Program-made: the position numbers and the translations under genes
Origin: Pseudomonadales bacterium
GTDB taxonomy: Bacteria > Pseudomonadota > Gammaproteobacteria > Pseudomonadales > Azotimanducaceae
Reading direction: 5' to 3'
Assembly (NCBI GenBank): GCA_007122315.1
Contig: SKUB01000190.1
Span: forward strand, 1-49,006
DNA: 49,006 nucleotides
The notes under the pieces: generated by a model
Told to the model about the DNA's origin: nothing
Databases searched by the model: none
The model's input: only the letters and a program-made list of their open reading frames with translations
In this document: positions 7,856 through 16,855 of the stretch, in pieces
Position numbering within the stretch: the first letter of the stretch is position 1
Layout of the letters: every line of letters begins with the position of its first letter

Positions 7856-8779
7856 ATGACGGAAGCGGAAGCGCTGCGGGTCCTCGGTATCGAGGGCGCG
7901 TTCGATGCAGAGTCGGTACGGGATGCGTTTGCTGCACAGATGCGGCAGCTGCGCGAGGCCCGTGCAGACGCCAAGCCCGGTCTTGAGCGGGAGCGCATCG
8001 AGCGGGCGCTGACCTTGACGCTCATGGCCCGTGAACGCCTGCTGCCCGCAGAGTCGCGAGCGTTTGCCGTGACCCAGGAGGTCGCCCGCATCAGGAAACG
8101 CGGCATTTCACGCTATGCCATCGGCGCGCTGTTACTGGGCATCGGCATGCTCGTGGGCGCTCTGCTGCCGCTGCCGCAGCGGCAGTCGGAGACTGATGCG
8201 CAGCCCGTAGCGAAACCCCAGCCAGTGTCCGGGGACGCGGCGGAGCGCGCCTCCCGGGAGGCGTTGGATCCAGTGCGCATGGCCCTGTCCCAGCGCTGGC
8301 AGCAGGCGGCGCTGACGCAGCTGCCCGCGCAGACCCCGCTTGCCGAAATCGACTTGCCGGCGCCGCCGCAAGGCTGGCGCTGGGAAGCCCAGCGGGATGG
8401 CGCGTTCGGGCTGGTGGCGGAAGACGGCGACGACTGGGTGCTGGCGGCGCCGCTGCTGGAGGACGACGGTCTGCGCTGGGCCTGTTTCACGTCTGCCCGT
8501 GCGCAGCGCCCGGGTTGTTTCACGCTCATCCCCGATCCCGTCCTGCAACGGCGTGTTCGCCAAGGTCAGGTGGATGCGCGACTGCTGGCCGACGTGTTGG
8601 CCAGGATGCCTGCGGCCCAGGGCGATGATGCCTGGAGTGCGGAGCGCTGGTATCGGCAGGCCCTGCGTCAAGGGGGACCTGACCTGGGCAGGAGCGGAGT
8701 GCGGACGCTGCATGTCGTTCGCGTGGAGCATGGAGCCGGCGCCCAGGATGTCGGCGCGAGGAGGAACGCAGGTGGCTGA
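7856..8779 (+). CDS. Membrane protein with J-domain-like N-terminus
   Basis: A protein of about 307 residues that I do not recognise as a named family. The N-terminus (TEAEALRVLGIEGAFDAESV, then RDAFAAQMRQL) has the helix spacing of a DnaJ-like domain, but the HPD tripeptide is absent. One transmembrane helix follows (AIGALLLGIGMLVGALLPL, about residues 88-106), then a linker and a C-terminal domain with Trp-rich GWRWEAQRDGAFGL. The 3' end overlaps the next gene by 8 bp (GTG at 8772 before TGA at 8777), so the two are translationally coupled. An in-frame GTG at 7814 is an alternative start. It may anchor or assist the paraoxonase-like protein. Confidence 0.7.
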   Translation: MTEAEALRVLGIEGAFDAESVRDAFAAQMRQLREARADAKPGLERERIERALTLTLMARERLLPAESRAFAVTQEVARIRKRGISRYAIGALLLGIGMLVGALLPLPQRQSETDAQPVAKPQPVSGDAAERASREALDPVRMALSQRWQQAALTQLPAQTPLAEIDLPAPPQGWRWEAQRDGAFGLVAEDGDDWVLAAPLLEDDGLRWACFTSARAQRPGCFTLIPDPVLQRRVRQGQVDARLLADVLARMPAAQGDDAWSAERWYRQALRQGGPDLGRSGVRTLHVVRVEHGAGAQDVGARRNAGG

Positions 8780-9920
8780 CAGACCGCTGCGGGGAGGGCG
8801 CCTGCGCGTGCTCATGCTGCTGCTTGTGCTGGCGCTGGCCATGGGCCTGCTGGCGTGGACCGTGCGTGAGCGGCTCGGCATCGGTCGCGACGTGGTGCCG
8901 GTGGCGCTGGCGGCCTGTGAACGGATGCCTGCGCCCGCTGGTCCGGAGGACCTCGAGATCGACGAAACCCTTCGCGTCGCGTTCATCTCGGCCCAGCCGC
9001 GCCGGGAGTCGGGCGCCGAAGGTGGTCTCTACCTGCTCGCGTTGGACGATCCGGATGCGGAGGTGGTTCCGATTGCGCACGATGGCCCGACGCTGCATCC
9101 CCACGGCCTGTCGCTGATCCGGGTGGGTGAGGAGCTCTACCTCCACGTCATCAATCACGCGGACCCTCGTGGCAGCACCGTCGAACAGTTCCGCTGGAAC
9201 GCAGGCCGTCTCGAACACTTCGCCACCGTAGCCGATCCGGCGTTGCGCTCGCCGAATGACGTCGCAGCGGTGGATGCGAGCCGCTTCTACGTCAGCAATG
9301 ATCACGGCGGCCGCAGCGGCTTCGTGCGCACGTTCGAACATCTGCTGGGCCTGCGGCTCGGAGACGTCCAGTACTTCGACGGTGAACGCTTCCACACCGC
9401 CATCAATCGTCAGAGCTTCGCCAACGGTGTGCTGCTGACCCGGGATGGGCGCCGGCTGCTGGTGGCAGAGACGGTGGCCGGGACCGTGACCAGCTACCTG
9501 CGCGACCCGGACAGCGGCGACCTTGTCGGCGAGTCCTACATGACCTTCGAGACCGGGCCGGACAATCTCAGTCAGGCCGCGGACGGCAGCATATGGATGG
9601 TGGGGCATCCGCGCCTGGCGGATTTCATCGCCCACGCCGGTAATCCCGAGCGGCGCTCCGCCACGGACGTCTACCGCATCAATTTCTTCGGCCTCACCGC
9701 AGATAGTCGGGCGGTGCTCGTGGACGATGGCGAGCTGATCTCAGGCGGCAGCACAGCCGTGGTCCGCGGGCAGCAGATGTGGGTAGGGAACGTCTTCGAC
9801 GGCTATCTTCTGCGCTGCACGCTGCCGCAGGGGCTCGGCAGTCCGATTCCGCCGCCGGCCATCGAGCCGCAGCTCTCCTTCCATCGAGCCGTTGGCGGGG
9901 CGTGGTCCGTGAGGAATTGA
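8772..9920 (+). CDS. Paraoxonase/arylesterase-like lactonase, membrane-anchored
   Basis: A 382-residue six-bladed propeller that aligns along its length with animal PON1. A hydrophobic N-terminal helix (about residues 13-29, uncleaved-looking) precedes it, as in PON1. All the key PON1 residues have counterparts: Glu59-Asp60 in GPEDLEI, His111 in HPHGL, His129 in INHAD, Asn162-Asp163 in SPNDV, Asn218 in FANGV, Asp264-Asn265 in GPDNLS and His279 in VGHP. These bind the catalytic calcium or act as general bases in PON1, so lactonase or arylesterase activity is likely, facing the periplasm. The GTG start follows AGGAGG and overlaps the upstream gene. The stop codon lies inside a 22-bp dispersed repeat. 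Confidence 0.85.
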   Translation: MADRPLRGGRLRVLMLLLVLALAMGLLAWTVRERLGIGRDVVPVALAACERMPAPAGPEDLEIDETLRVAFISAQPRRESGAEGGLYLLALDDPDAEVVPIAHDGPTLHPHGLSLIRVGEELYLHVINHADPRGSTVEQFRWNAGRLEHFATVADPALRSPNDVAAVDASRFYVSNDHGGRSGFVRTFEHLLGLRLGDVQYFDGERFHTAINRQSFANGVLLTRDGRRLLVAETVAGTVTSYLRDPDSGDLVGESYMTFETGPDNLSQAADGSIWMVGHPRLADFIAHAGNPERRSATDVYRINFFGLTADSRAVLVDDGELISGGSTAVVRGQQMWVGNVFDGYLLRCTLPQGLGSPIPPPAIEPQLSFHRAVGGAWSVRN

Positions 9921-9934
9921 TCAGCACTTCCCTA
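9913..9934 (+). repeat. 22-bp dispersed repeat, copy 2
   Basis: Exact copy of the 22 bases at 514-535. Here the element spans the end of the paraoxonase-like gene and supplies its TGA stop codon at 9918-9920, just before the ileS promoter. Confidence 0.75.
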
Positions 9935-9939
9935 AGGAG

Positions 9940-9968
9940 TTGGGCGCCTCCGATCGCGCGTGTACAAT
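9940..9968 (+). promoter_or_regulatory. Sigma-70 promoter for ileS
   Basis: TTGGGC at 9940-9945 and TACAAT at 9963-9968 (5 of 6 to TATAAT) are separated by exactly 17 bases. Transcription would start near 9975, about 33 bases before the GTG at 10008, which argues against translation from the earlier GTG at 9960. Confidence 0.6.
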
Positions 9969-10007
9969 CCCGCGCTTCCCGCAGCGCGCACCCGGGGTTC
10001 ACGACTC

Positions 10008-13000
10008 GTGGCCGAATCCGCCCAACCCGAAGGCGATGGCGTTGCTTCCAGCGCCCAGCAAGGCTTTTCCTTTGTGGAGGCCGAGCATCGCGTGCTCGAA
10101 TTCTGGGCCCGGGAGAAAGTGTTCGAGCGCTCCCTCGAAGCCACGCGGGACGGGGCACCCTACATCTTTTACGACGGTCCGCCGTTTGCGACCGGCCTGC
10201 CTCACCATGGCCACATCGTCGCCTCGACCCTGAAAGACATCATCCCGCGCTACTTCACCATGAAGGGGCGCTACGTTCAGCGGCGCTGGGGCTGGGATTG
10301 CCATGGCCTGCCCATCGAGCACGAGATCGACAAACAGCTCGGCATGAGTGCCGGTGAGGCGGTGGAGAAGCTCGGCATCAAGGGCTACAACGACGCTTGC
10401 CGGGCCATCGTGCAGCGTTACGTGGGCGAGTGGCGCCGAACCATCACCCGGGTCGGTCGCTGGGTGGACTTCGATCACGACTACAAGACCATGGACCCCT
10501 GGTTCATGGAGTCGGTGTGGTGGGTCGTCAAGCAGCTGTGGGAACGGGACCTGGTCTACCAGGGCATGAAAGTAGTGCCGGTCTCCACGGCTCTCGGTAC
10601 GGTGCTGTCCAACTTCGAGGCGGGACAGAACTATCAGGAGGTGCAGGACCCTGCGGTCACCGTCCTGCTGGAACTGGAGGACGGCAGCGGTCACCTTGCC
10701 GTGTGGACCACCACGCCATGGACGCTGCCTTCGAACCTGGCCGTGTGCGTGCACCCGGAGCTGGACTACGTCCGCGTCCGTGATGCCGAGCGGAAGCTCG
10801 AATTCTGGCTCGCCGAAGGGCGGCTCGAGTTCTACGCCGAGCGGCACGAGCTGGACGTCACCCACCGTGCGAAGGGCAGCGAGCTGGCCGGTTTGCGCTA
10901 TCGGCCGCCGTTTCCGTATTTCGCCGCCGAGGCTGCGCGGGGCGCCTTCCGCGTCCTCACCGACGAGTACGTCACCGCTGACGAAGGCACCGGCCTGGTG
11001 CATCAGGCACCGGCCTTCGGTGAGGATGACATGCGCATCTGCCGCGCCCATGACATCGAGGCGATGGTGTGTCCCGTCACGCTCGAGGGGCGTTTTACCG
11101 CGGCGGTGACGGACTTCGCCGGTCAGTACGTGAAGGACGCCGATCGCGAGATCACCCGCGCCCTCAAGACATCCGGCGCGCTGTATCAGCAGGACGTCAT
11201 CGTCCACAGCTATCCCTACTGTTATCGCTCCGATACGCCGCTGATCTATCGCGCCATTCCGTCCTGGTACGTGAAGGTGGAGCAGCTCCGGCCGCGCATG
11301 CTGGCTGCGAATGCGCAGATCCAGTGGATTCCCGAGCACATCCGTGACGGTCGCTTCGGCAACTGGCTCGAGGGCGCCCGGGACTGGGCCATCTCCCGCA
11401 ACCGGGTATGGGGGACGCCGCTGCCGCTGTGGGTGAACGACGTAAGCGGCAAGGTGCTGTGCATCGGCTCCATCGACGAACTCGAGCAGTACACCGGCGT
11501 GCGCATCGATGATCTGCATCGGGAGTTCGTCGATCCGCTGGAGTTCTCGGTCGACGGCGAGGACGGTGTTTATCGGCGCATCCCTGAGGTGCTCGACTGC
11601 TGGTTCGAGTCGGGTTCCATGCCCTATGCGCAGCTCCATTACCCGTTCGAGAACGAGACGCTGTTCGAGCAGGGTTTCCCCGCGGAATTCATCGCTGAGG
11701 GGCTCGACCAGACCCGCGGCTGGTTCTACACGCTGACGGTGCTGGCCGCGGCACTGTTCGATCAGCCGGCGTTCCGCAACGTGATCGTCAACGGCATGGT
11801 CATGGCCGAAGACGGCAAGAAGATGTCCAAGCGGTTGAAGAACTACACGCCGCCGGACGAACTGGTGGAGGTCTACGGCGCGGATGCGCTGCGCCTCTAC
11901 CTGATCAATTCCGGCCTGGTGAAAGCGGAAGAACAGCGCTTTGCCGACAGCGGCGTTCGCGACATGGTCCGACGTGCGCTGCTGCCCTGGTACAACGCCT
12001 ACAACTTCCTGGCCACTTACGCGGGCATCGATCAGTGGGCGCCGGACGCGTCCGTGCCGCTGGCGCCTGCCAACATCCTCGACCGCTGGATTCTCTCGCG
12101 CCTGCAGACGCTGAAGCAGACCGTGACCACGGAGATGGAAGCCTATCGGCTCTACAACGTGGTGCCGCGGCTGTTCGAGTTCATCGAGGAGCTAACCAAC
12201 GTCTACATCCGTCTCAACCGCAGCCGCTTCTGGGGCGAAGGTGCGGATCCCGACAAGCTGGCCGCCTACGCGACGTTGCATCACGTGCTGGTGGAACTCA
12301 GCCAGACCATGGCGCCGTTCGCGCCATTCCTGTCGGAGACGCTTTATCGGGAGCTGCGCCGCTTCGGTGGCCGCGAAGATTCCCGGCTGCCTGAGTCCGT
12401 GCACCTGTGCCGTTATCCCGAGCCGGAGCCGGTGCGGGTGGACGCTGGCCTCGAGCGTGCGGTGGATCGCATGCAGCAGGTGATCCTGCTGGGCAGGCAG
12501 AAGCGCGAAGAAGTGAAGATCGGACTGCGGCAGCCGCTGTCCCGACTCACCGTGATCCATCGCGATGGCGAGCTGCTCGCGGACATGGGGCGGCTCGAGG
12601 ATTACCTTGCCGGTGAACTGAACGTTAAGCGGGTCGAGTACTCCACCGACGAGGACGCGTTCATCCGTCTCTATGCGCGGCCGAACTTCCGTCTGCTCGG
12701 GCGCCGGCTCGGCAAGCGCATGAAGCATTTCCAGCAGTTGATCAACGATCTCGACGCCGTGGCCCTCGAGCAGTTCCAGGAAACGGGCGAGATCGAACTC
12801 GACGGTGAGCGTTTCTCCGGCGATGAACTCGAGATCCTGCGCGAGGCGCGCCCGAACACCGAGGCGGTGTCGAACCGCTTCATCAGCATCGATCTCGCCA
12901 CCGGTCTCGACGACGAGCTGATCCGGGAAGGTCTGGCGCGGGAGTGCATCAACCGCATCCAGCGCAGCCGCAAGGAGCTGGATCTGAACGTCGCCGATCG

Positions 13001-13190
13001 CATCAGCGTGCGCTACAGCGGCGACCCCGAGCTGCTGGCGGCGCTGGAAGCGCACGCGGAACACGTGTCTGGCGAGGTGCTGGCAACCGAGCTCGGTGCG
13101 GGCGAACCCGACGCGGAAGGACGCTTCGAGGTCGACGTGGACGGCCGCCCCCTCGCGTTCTCCATCCGCGTCACCCGCCCCGCCGCCTGA
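10008..13190 (+). CDS. ileS: Isoleucyl-tRNA synthetase, type 2 (eukaryotic-like)
   Basis: A protein of about 1060 residues that charges tRNA-Ile. The class I signature is GLPHHGH at residues 63-69 within GPPFATGLPHHGHIVAS, and KMSKRLKNY lies near residue 605. The CP1 editing domain lies between. The FATGLPHxGH block and the C-terminal domain without the zinc finger are those of the eukaryotic-like IleRS2 class, not the usual bacterial IleRS1. IleRS2 enzymes are known to tolerate mupirocin (pseudomonic acid). I prefer the GTG at 10008 because the promoter lies over the earlier possible start at 9960. No lspA or ribF lies beside it, unlike the usual bacterial ileS locus. Confidence 0.95.
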   Translation: MAESAQPEGDGVASSAQQGFSFVEAEHRVLEFWAREKVFERSLEATRDGAPYIFYDGPPFATGLPHHGHIVASTLKDIIPRYFTMKGRYVQRRWGWDCHGLPIEHEIDKQLGMSAGEAVEKLGIKGYNDACRAIVQRYVGEWRRTITRVGRWVDFDHDYKTMDPWFMESVWWVVKQLWERDLVYQGMKVVPVSTALGTVLSNFEAGQNYQEVQDPAVTVLLELEDGSGHLAVWTTTPWTLPSNLAVCVHPELDYVRVRDAERKLEFWLAEGRLEFYAERHELDVTHRAKGSELAGLRYRPPFPYFAAEAARGAFRVLTDEYVTADEGTGLVHQAPAFGEDDMRICRAHDIEAMVCPVTLEGRFTAAVTDFAGQYVKDADREITRALKTSGALYQQDVIVHSYPYCYRSDTPLIYRAIPSWYVKVEQLRPRMLAANAQIQWIPEHIRDGRFGNWLEGARDWAISRNRVWGTPLPLWVNDVSGKVLCIGSIDELEQYTGVRIDDLHREFVDPLEFSVDGEDGVYRRIPEVLDCWFESGSMPYAQLHYPFENETLFEQGFPAEFIAEGLDQTRGWFYTLTVLAAALFDQPAFRNVIVNGMVMAEDGKKMSKRLKNYTPPDELVEVYGADALRLYLINSGLVKAEEQRFADSGVRDMVRRALLPWYNAYNFLATYAGIDQWAPDASVPLAPANILDRWILSRLQTLKQTVTTEMEAYRLYNVVPRLFEFIEELTNVYIRLNRSRFWGEGADPDKLAAYATLHHVLVELSQTMAPFAPFLSETLYRELRRFGGREDSRLPESVHLCRYPEPEPVRVDAGLERAVDRMQQVILLGRQKREEVKIGLRQPLSRLTVIHRDGELLADMGRLEDYLAGELNVKRVEYSTDEDAFIRLYARPNFRLLGRRLGKRMKHFQQLINDLDAVALEQFQETGEIELDGERFSGDELEILREARPNTEAVSNRFISIDLATGLDDELIREGLARECINRIQRSRKELDLNVADRISVRYSGDPELLAALEAHAEHVSGEVLATELGAGEPDAEGRFEVDVDGRPLAFSIRVTRPAA

Positions 13191-13218
13191 GATCCCCTTC
13201 GGCGCCGCTCCAACGCCA

Positions 13219-13323
13219 GTGGGAGCGAACGTCGGCCGAAGGCCGGCGTTGCGATCGCGGACTGTCGCCGCTTTCAGGCGTGACGCAGATCGCGACGCCC
13301 GCTTCGCGGACGTAGGCTCCCAC
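13219..13323. repeat. REP-like inverted pair in the ileS/GTPase gap
   Basis: One unit at 13219-13260 begins GTGGGAGCGAACGTC and carries a strong hairpin (13228-13250, ten-base arms around GAA, one G-U pair). A second unit lies in the opposite orientation at 13286-13323; its complement begins GTGGGAGCCTACGTC. The pair forms a BIME-like structure between two convergent genes. It could stabilise 3' ends or act as a bidirectional terminator. Confidence 0.7.
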
Positions 13324-13369
13324 TACGCTTTGTTCGAGCGCATCGCTCGAAGTGGGGCTGTGATCAGCG

Positions 13370-14755
13370 TCAGAGAATCCACTCGGCGTGGGGGTACTCG
13401 GTGAGGAGGGCGTCGGTGAGGACGCCGTGCACGGCGCGCCGGGCCGCTGTCCTGAGCTTGGCTTCGTCCGGCTCGTCGAAAGCGTCGAGCAGCGCCTTCA
13501 CATCGCGCTGACGATCCTTCACGGCCGCATCCGCCAGCTCGCGCCAGGAGTCCAGTGCGGCATCCCGGTAGCGACCGCGGCCGCGACCGTGATGGGTCAC
13601 GGCCAGGTAGCGGGCGGTGGCCTCGGCCAGCAACTCCTCGAGAAAGGGCGCCGACCAGCCCAGCGTGCGCTTGTCCACCGCCCGCTGACACCATGACCAG
13701 GCCGCTGCGGCGGAGAGCGACGCGCCGAGGGCAGTGAACAGCCCCAGGCTGGCGCCTCCGAGCGCGAGATCGACGGCTGCGCCTGCGCCTGCACCCATGG
13801 CCGCGCCGCCGGCAGCGCCTTGCAGTGGTGTCGGCCGGTCGCCATGACTGCGGGTGGCGGTGAGTGCGGTGTCGATGCGCTTGGCGCTGTCGCCCTCGAG
13901 GCCCTCGATGCGGATGAGGGTCGCGTCGAGGCGCTTCACGTTCTGTTCCAGACGCTGGCCCAGACGACGCAGGGCACCGATGCGCGCGAGGCGCGCCGGC
14001 TGTCCGGATGCCAGCGGTTCCCGGTCGCGTACGGTGGCCACCAGCAGCTCGGTCACGGCATCGATGCTGTGCCGAAAGCGGTCCAGTGCCTGCGCTTGCC
14101 AGGCGGGAATCAGGCGCGCCATGGCATCGCGCTGTGGCTCCTCGAGTTGCTCGCCAACGGCGGCAAGCAGGCGCACTTCGTCGATCCAGCTGCGTTCGTG
14201 GGCGTCGAGGGCCATCACCGTACGCACCGGTGCTTTCCCGAAGCGCTCCCGCCAGCGCTGCTCCAGCGCGTCCCGCTCGGCCTTGCGGCTGTGCGGCGGA
14301 AGCTGGTTCAGCAGCAGGATGACCGGCTTGTCCAGCCAGGCCAGCATGGCCAGTTCGGCTTCCACCTGAGTGGCGAACTCCGGATCCTCGGCGGCATTGA
14401 CCTGGTAGAGGAGCAGGTCGGCGAGATCACGGGCGGCCAGCATGGCCTGCTGTGACGAGTACAGGGTCCTGTCCGTGACCCGATCCCAGACTTCTCCGAT
14501 GAGCCAGCCGATGGCGCTGCCGCGCTTGTCGAGGCGCTGTTTCAGCTTCAACGAGTCACCGAACCCGGGGGTGTCCCAAAGCAGCAGGCGGTCGCCCTCC
14601 GGTGATTCCGCCAGGGCATGGAGGCTGTTTTCCATGGTGGTGTGCGGTGCGTCCACCACTTCGCCGACGTCGCTGCGCAGCAACGTGCGGGTGAGGGAGG
14701 TCTTGCCCACATTGGTGTGGGAGATCAGCGCCAGGCGGACGTCGGTGCCGCTCAC
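13370..14755 (-). CDS. DUF3482 family GTPase
   Basis: A 461-residue P-loop GTPase. G1 is ISHTNVGKTSL (Lys18), G3 is DTPGF (Asp61) and G4 is the unusual NQLP at residue 150 in place of NKxD. A glycine-zipper hydrophobic stretch (GAAMGAGAGAAVDLALGGAS) around residues 310-350 could insert in or sit on a membrane. The start is a GTG at 14753-14755 that overlaps the stop of the DUF2868 gene by three bases within GTGA, indicating translational coupling. From family knowledge, DUF3482 and DUF2868 genes are often paired. Function is unknown; a membrane-linked GTPase complex is inferred. Confidence 0.85.
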   Translation of the reverse strand: MSGTDVRLALISHTNVGKTSLTRTLLRSDVGEVVDAPHTTMENSLHALAESPEGDRLLLWDTPGFGDSLKLKQRLDKRGSAIGWLIGEVWDRVTDRTLYSSQQAMLAARDLADLLLYQVNAAEDPEFATQVEAELAMLAWLDKPVILLLNQLPPHSRKAERDALEQRWRERFGKAPVRTVMALDAHERSWIDEVRLLAAVGEQLEEPQRDAMARLIPAWQAQALDRFRHSIDAVTELLVATVRDREPLASGQPARLARIGALRRLGQRLEQNVKRLDATLIRIEGLEGDSAKRIDTALTATRSHGDRPTPLQGAAGGAAMGAGAGAAVDLALGGASLGLFTALGASLSAAAAWSWCQRAVDKRTLGWSAPFLEELLAEATARYLAVTHHGRGRGRYRDAALDSWRELADAAVKDRQRDVKALLDAFDEPDEAKLRTAARRAVHGVLTDALLTEYPHAEWIL

Positions 14756-16068
14756 GCAGCCACCTCCAGCTCCAGATACTCGATGTCGCTGGCCTCGAGC
14801 AGGCGGCGCCAGGCGTCCATGCGGCTGGCGCGTCGCTCGACCGTGGCGGAGTAGGCGTTTGCATCCAGCACCACGCAGATGGGCGCCTGCTCCGCCGCTG
14901 CGGCGAACAGCGGCTCGTGGATCTCGGGTTCCGGCGTCTGCGCCGGACTCAGCAGCAGGATCAGGCGCTCGTAACCCGGCGCACACGCTGGCAGGGCCTC
15001 GGCATCGGCCGCTGCCGGATCACCCACATCCGCTTGCACCGGGCCATGGAAGTGGCCGTCGAGCGCGCTGCGCAGACGCTCCAGCGTCGCAGCGTCGGGA
15101 CGGTAGCCCAACGGCTGCACCTTCACCGTGAGCGTGGTTCCGCGCAGTGACGCCAGCATGCTGCGGAAGATCGGATGGCCCGTATCGACGGCCACGGTCG
15201 CGGCCCGGCGCACCCGGTAGAGGGCGATGGCGGTCAGCAGCAGCCGCGGCAGGATGGCCAGACCGAGCAGGGTCACGGCCCAGAGATGGATCCATGGTGC
15301 CGCCGGGACCGGTTCGGCGGCCATGGCAGCCACGGCCTCGGCATCCGGCAGGGGAATGCCGGTGACGAGACTCGCGGGCGTCAGCACGAATCCGATCACG
15401 GCGCTCACCGTGCCGGCGCCGAGGAAGGTGCTCTCCCAGTAGGCGTGATAGGCGACGCCGAGACCATCCCAGTAGATGCCCAGAATGGCGCCGAGGGCAA
15501 AGGCTGCCGCCGCTGCGTGTAACGTGGCCGCGAGCCGTCCCAGCAGCAGTGTCGGTGCGCGTTCTGCGAACGCGACGATGAAGCGACCGGGTACCGTTGC
15601 CAGGCGGGCACCGGCGCCCGGCCGGACCCAGCGCCGGCCGAGCCACAGCAGGGCACGCGCACCGTGTGCCGTTGGCAGCGCGCCGGAAGCTTTGCGCGGC
15701 CAGAGCAGGAACACGTAGACCACGAACTGCCAGATCAGCAGACCCAGCAGCGGCGGGGCCAGGATGTTGAAGCGGCCACCGGCGGTGAGCCCGGAGAACA
15801 GCGCTCCCGCCAGCAGGGCGGGCAGCAGCAGCCAGGCCCCTGGACGCTGCCCCGTGAGCCACGGCAACTGTCGGGCCAGGCGCGCCAGGGCGGTGTCTTG
15901 AGCGAGGGCCGCACGGGCCTGGGTGACGAGGCGCTCCGAATCGTCGGCGTTGTCGGACAGCCGGTGACGCACGTCAGGCAGCGCCAGCGTGTCGGCAGCA
16001 ATGGCCTCTCGGACCAGCAGCAGTTCCGCGGCGGTGGCGGCGGGCAGACGCAGGGGCTCCGCTGCCAT
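14752..16068 (-). CDS. DUF2868 family membrane protein
   Basis: A 438-residue inner-membrane protein. Hydrophobic segments lie around WLLLPALLAGALFSGL, LLGLLIWQFVVYVFLLWP, LHAAAAAFALGAILGIYW and AVTLLGLAILPRLLLTAIAL, with a soluble C-terminal domain ending in a Rossmann-like alpha/beta pattern (LILLLSPAQTPE, ICVVLDANAY). This is the DUF2868 pattern. The ATG at 16066-16068 overlaps the stop of the enoyl-CoA hydratase-like gene by one base, and the 3' end overlaps the DUF3482 GTPase. It is likely the membrane partner of that GTPase. Confidence 0.82.
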   Translation of the reverse strand: MAAEPLRLPAATAAELLLVREAIAADTLALPDVRHRLSDNADDSERLVTQARAALAQDTALARLARQLPWLTGQRPGAWLLLPALLAGALFSGLTAGGRFNILAPPLLGLLIWQFVVYVFLLWPRKASGALPTAHGARALLWLGRRWVRPGAGARLATVPGRFIVAFAERAPTLLLGRLAATLHAAAAAFALGAILGIYWDGLGVAYHAYWESTFLGAGTVSAVIGFVLTPASLVTGIPLPDAEAVAAMAAEPVPAAPWIHLWAVTLLGLAILPRLLLTAIALYRVRRAATVAVDTGHPIFRSMLASLRGTTLTVKVQPLGYRPDAATLERLRSALDGHFHGPVQADVGDPAAADAEALPACAPGYERLILLLSPAQTPEPEIHEPLFAAAAEQAPICVVLDANAYSATVERRASRMDAWRRLLEASDIEYLELEVAA

Positions 16069-16853
16069 CAGTTGCCGGTGAACCTGGGTGGACGCTTGTC
16101 GCGGAATGCGCGGATGCCCTCGGCGAAATCGTCGCTGTCGGCGGTGAGCGCCCACTGGTCGTGGTCCATGTGCATGATGGCCGGGGTCAGCGCATCCGCG
16201 ACGGCATTGACGCTCTGCTTGATCATCTGCAGGGGCATCGGTGGCCGGGCGGCGCACTCGGCAGCGAAGGCCCGTGCCCGTGTAAGCGCCTCGCCAGAGG
16301 CGGTGAGTTCGTCGAGGAAGCCCCAGCGCTCGAGTTCGACCGCCGCATGCTGACCGCCCAGCCCGATCATGCGTTTGGCGCGGGCGGGACCGACGAGCTG
16401 CACACACAGCGGCAGGGCCTGCCAGTGCAGATTCATGCCGAGATTCACTTCCGGGTAGCCCAGGCGTGCGTCCTCGGCCGCGATGCGGAAGTCGCAGGCG
16501 CTGGCGATACAGCAGCCGCCGCCAAGTGCCACCCCTTCGATGGCGGCGATGGTGACCTGATCGATCTCCCGAACGGCGCGGATCAACCGAGGCCCGATCC
16601 GGATCTGACGCCGTCGCAGCAGCCGTCCTCCGCTGGCATCGCGCGGCTCGGAGAGATCAGCGCCGGCGCTGAAGTGCTTGCCGGCACCGGTGATGATCAC
16701 CACCCGGGTGTCCACGTCGTCGCGCAGGGATTCGGCGCAGTGGATCAGTTCGGTCATCAGAGCCCGACTGAGCGCGTTGTGCTTCGCAGACCGGTTCAGC
16801 ACGATCTCGGCGACCGCGCCATCCCTGCGGATCTCGAGATGACTGTAGTCCAT
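16068..16853 (-). CDS. Enoyl-CoA hydratase/isomerase family protein
   Basis: A 261-residue crotonase-fold protein. The CoA-binding and oxyanion segments are AKHNALSRAL, HFSAGADLSE and IEGVALGGGCCIASACDFRIA. One catalytic Glu is present (Glu135 in GYPEVNLG), but the other, normally in GGGCELA, is Cys115, so plain hydratase chemistry is doubtful; an isomerase, hydrolase or lyase of the same fold is possible. I start at the ATG 16851-16853, with GAGGGG eight bases upstream, two bases after the SDR stop. Second gene of a four-gene operon. Confidence 0.88.
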   Translation of the reverse strand: MDYSHLEIRRDGAVAEIVLNRSAKHNALSRALMTELIHCAESLRDDVDTRVVIITGAGKHFSAGADLSEPRDASGGRLLRRRQIRIGPRLIRAVREIDQVTIAAIEGVALGGGCCIASACDFRIAAEDARLGYPEVNLGMNLHWQALPLCVQLVGPARAKRMIGLGGQHAAVELERWGFLDELTASGEALTRARAFAAECAARPPMPLQMIKQSVNAVADALTPAIMHMDHDQWALTADSDDFAEGIRAFRDKRPPRFTGN

Positions 16854-16855
16854 GC

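Noticed and set aside
9960-10007. Extended N-terminus for ileS from the GTG at 9960
   Set aside because: The promoter -10 lies at 9963-9968, so transcripts would not contain this codon.
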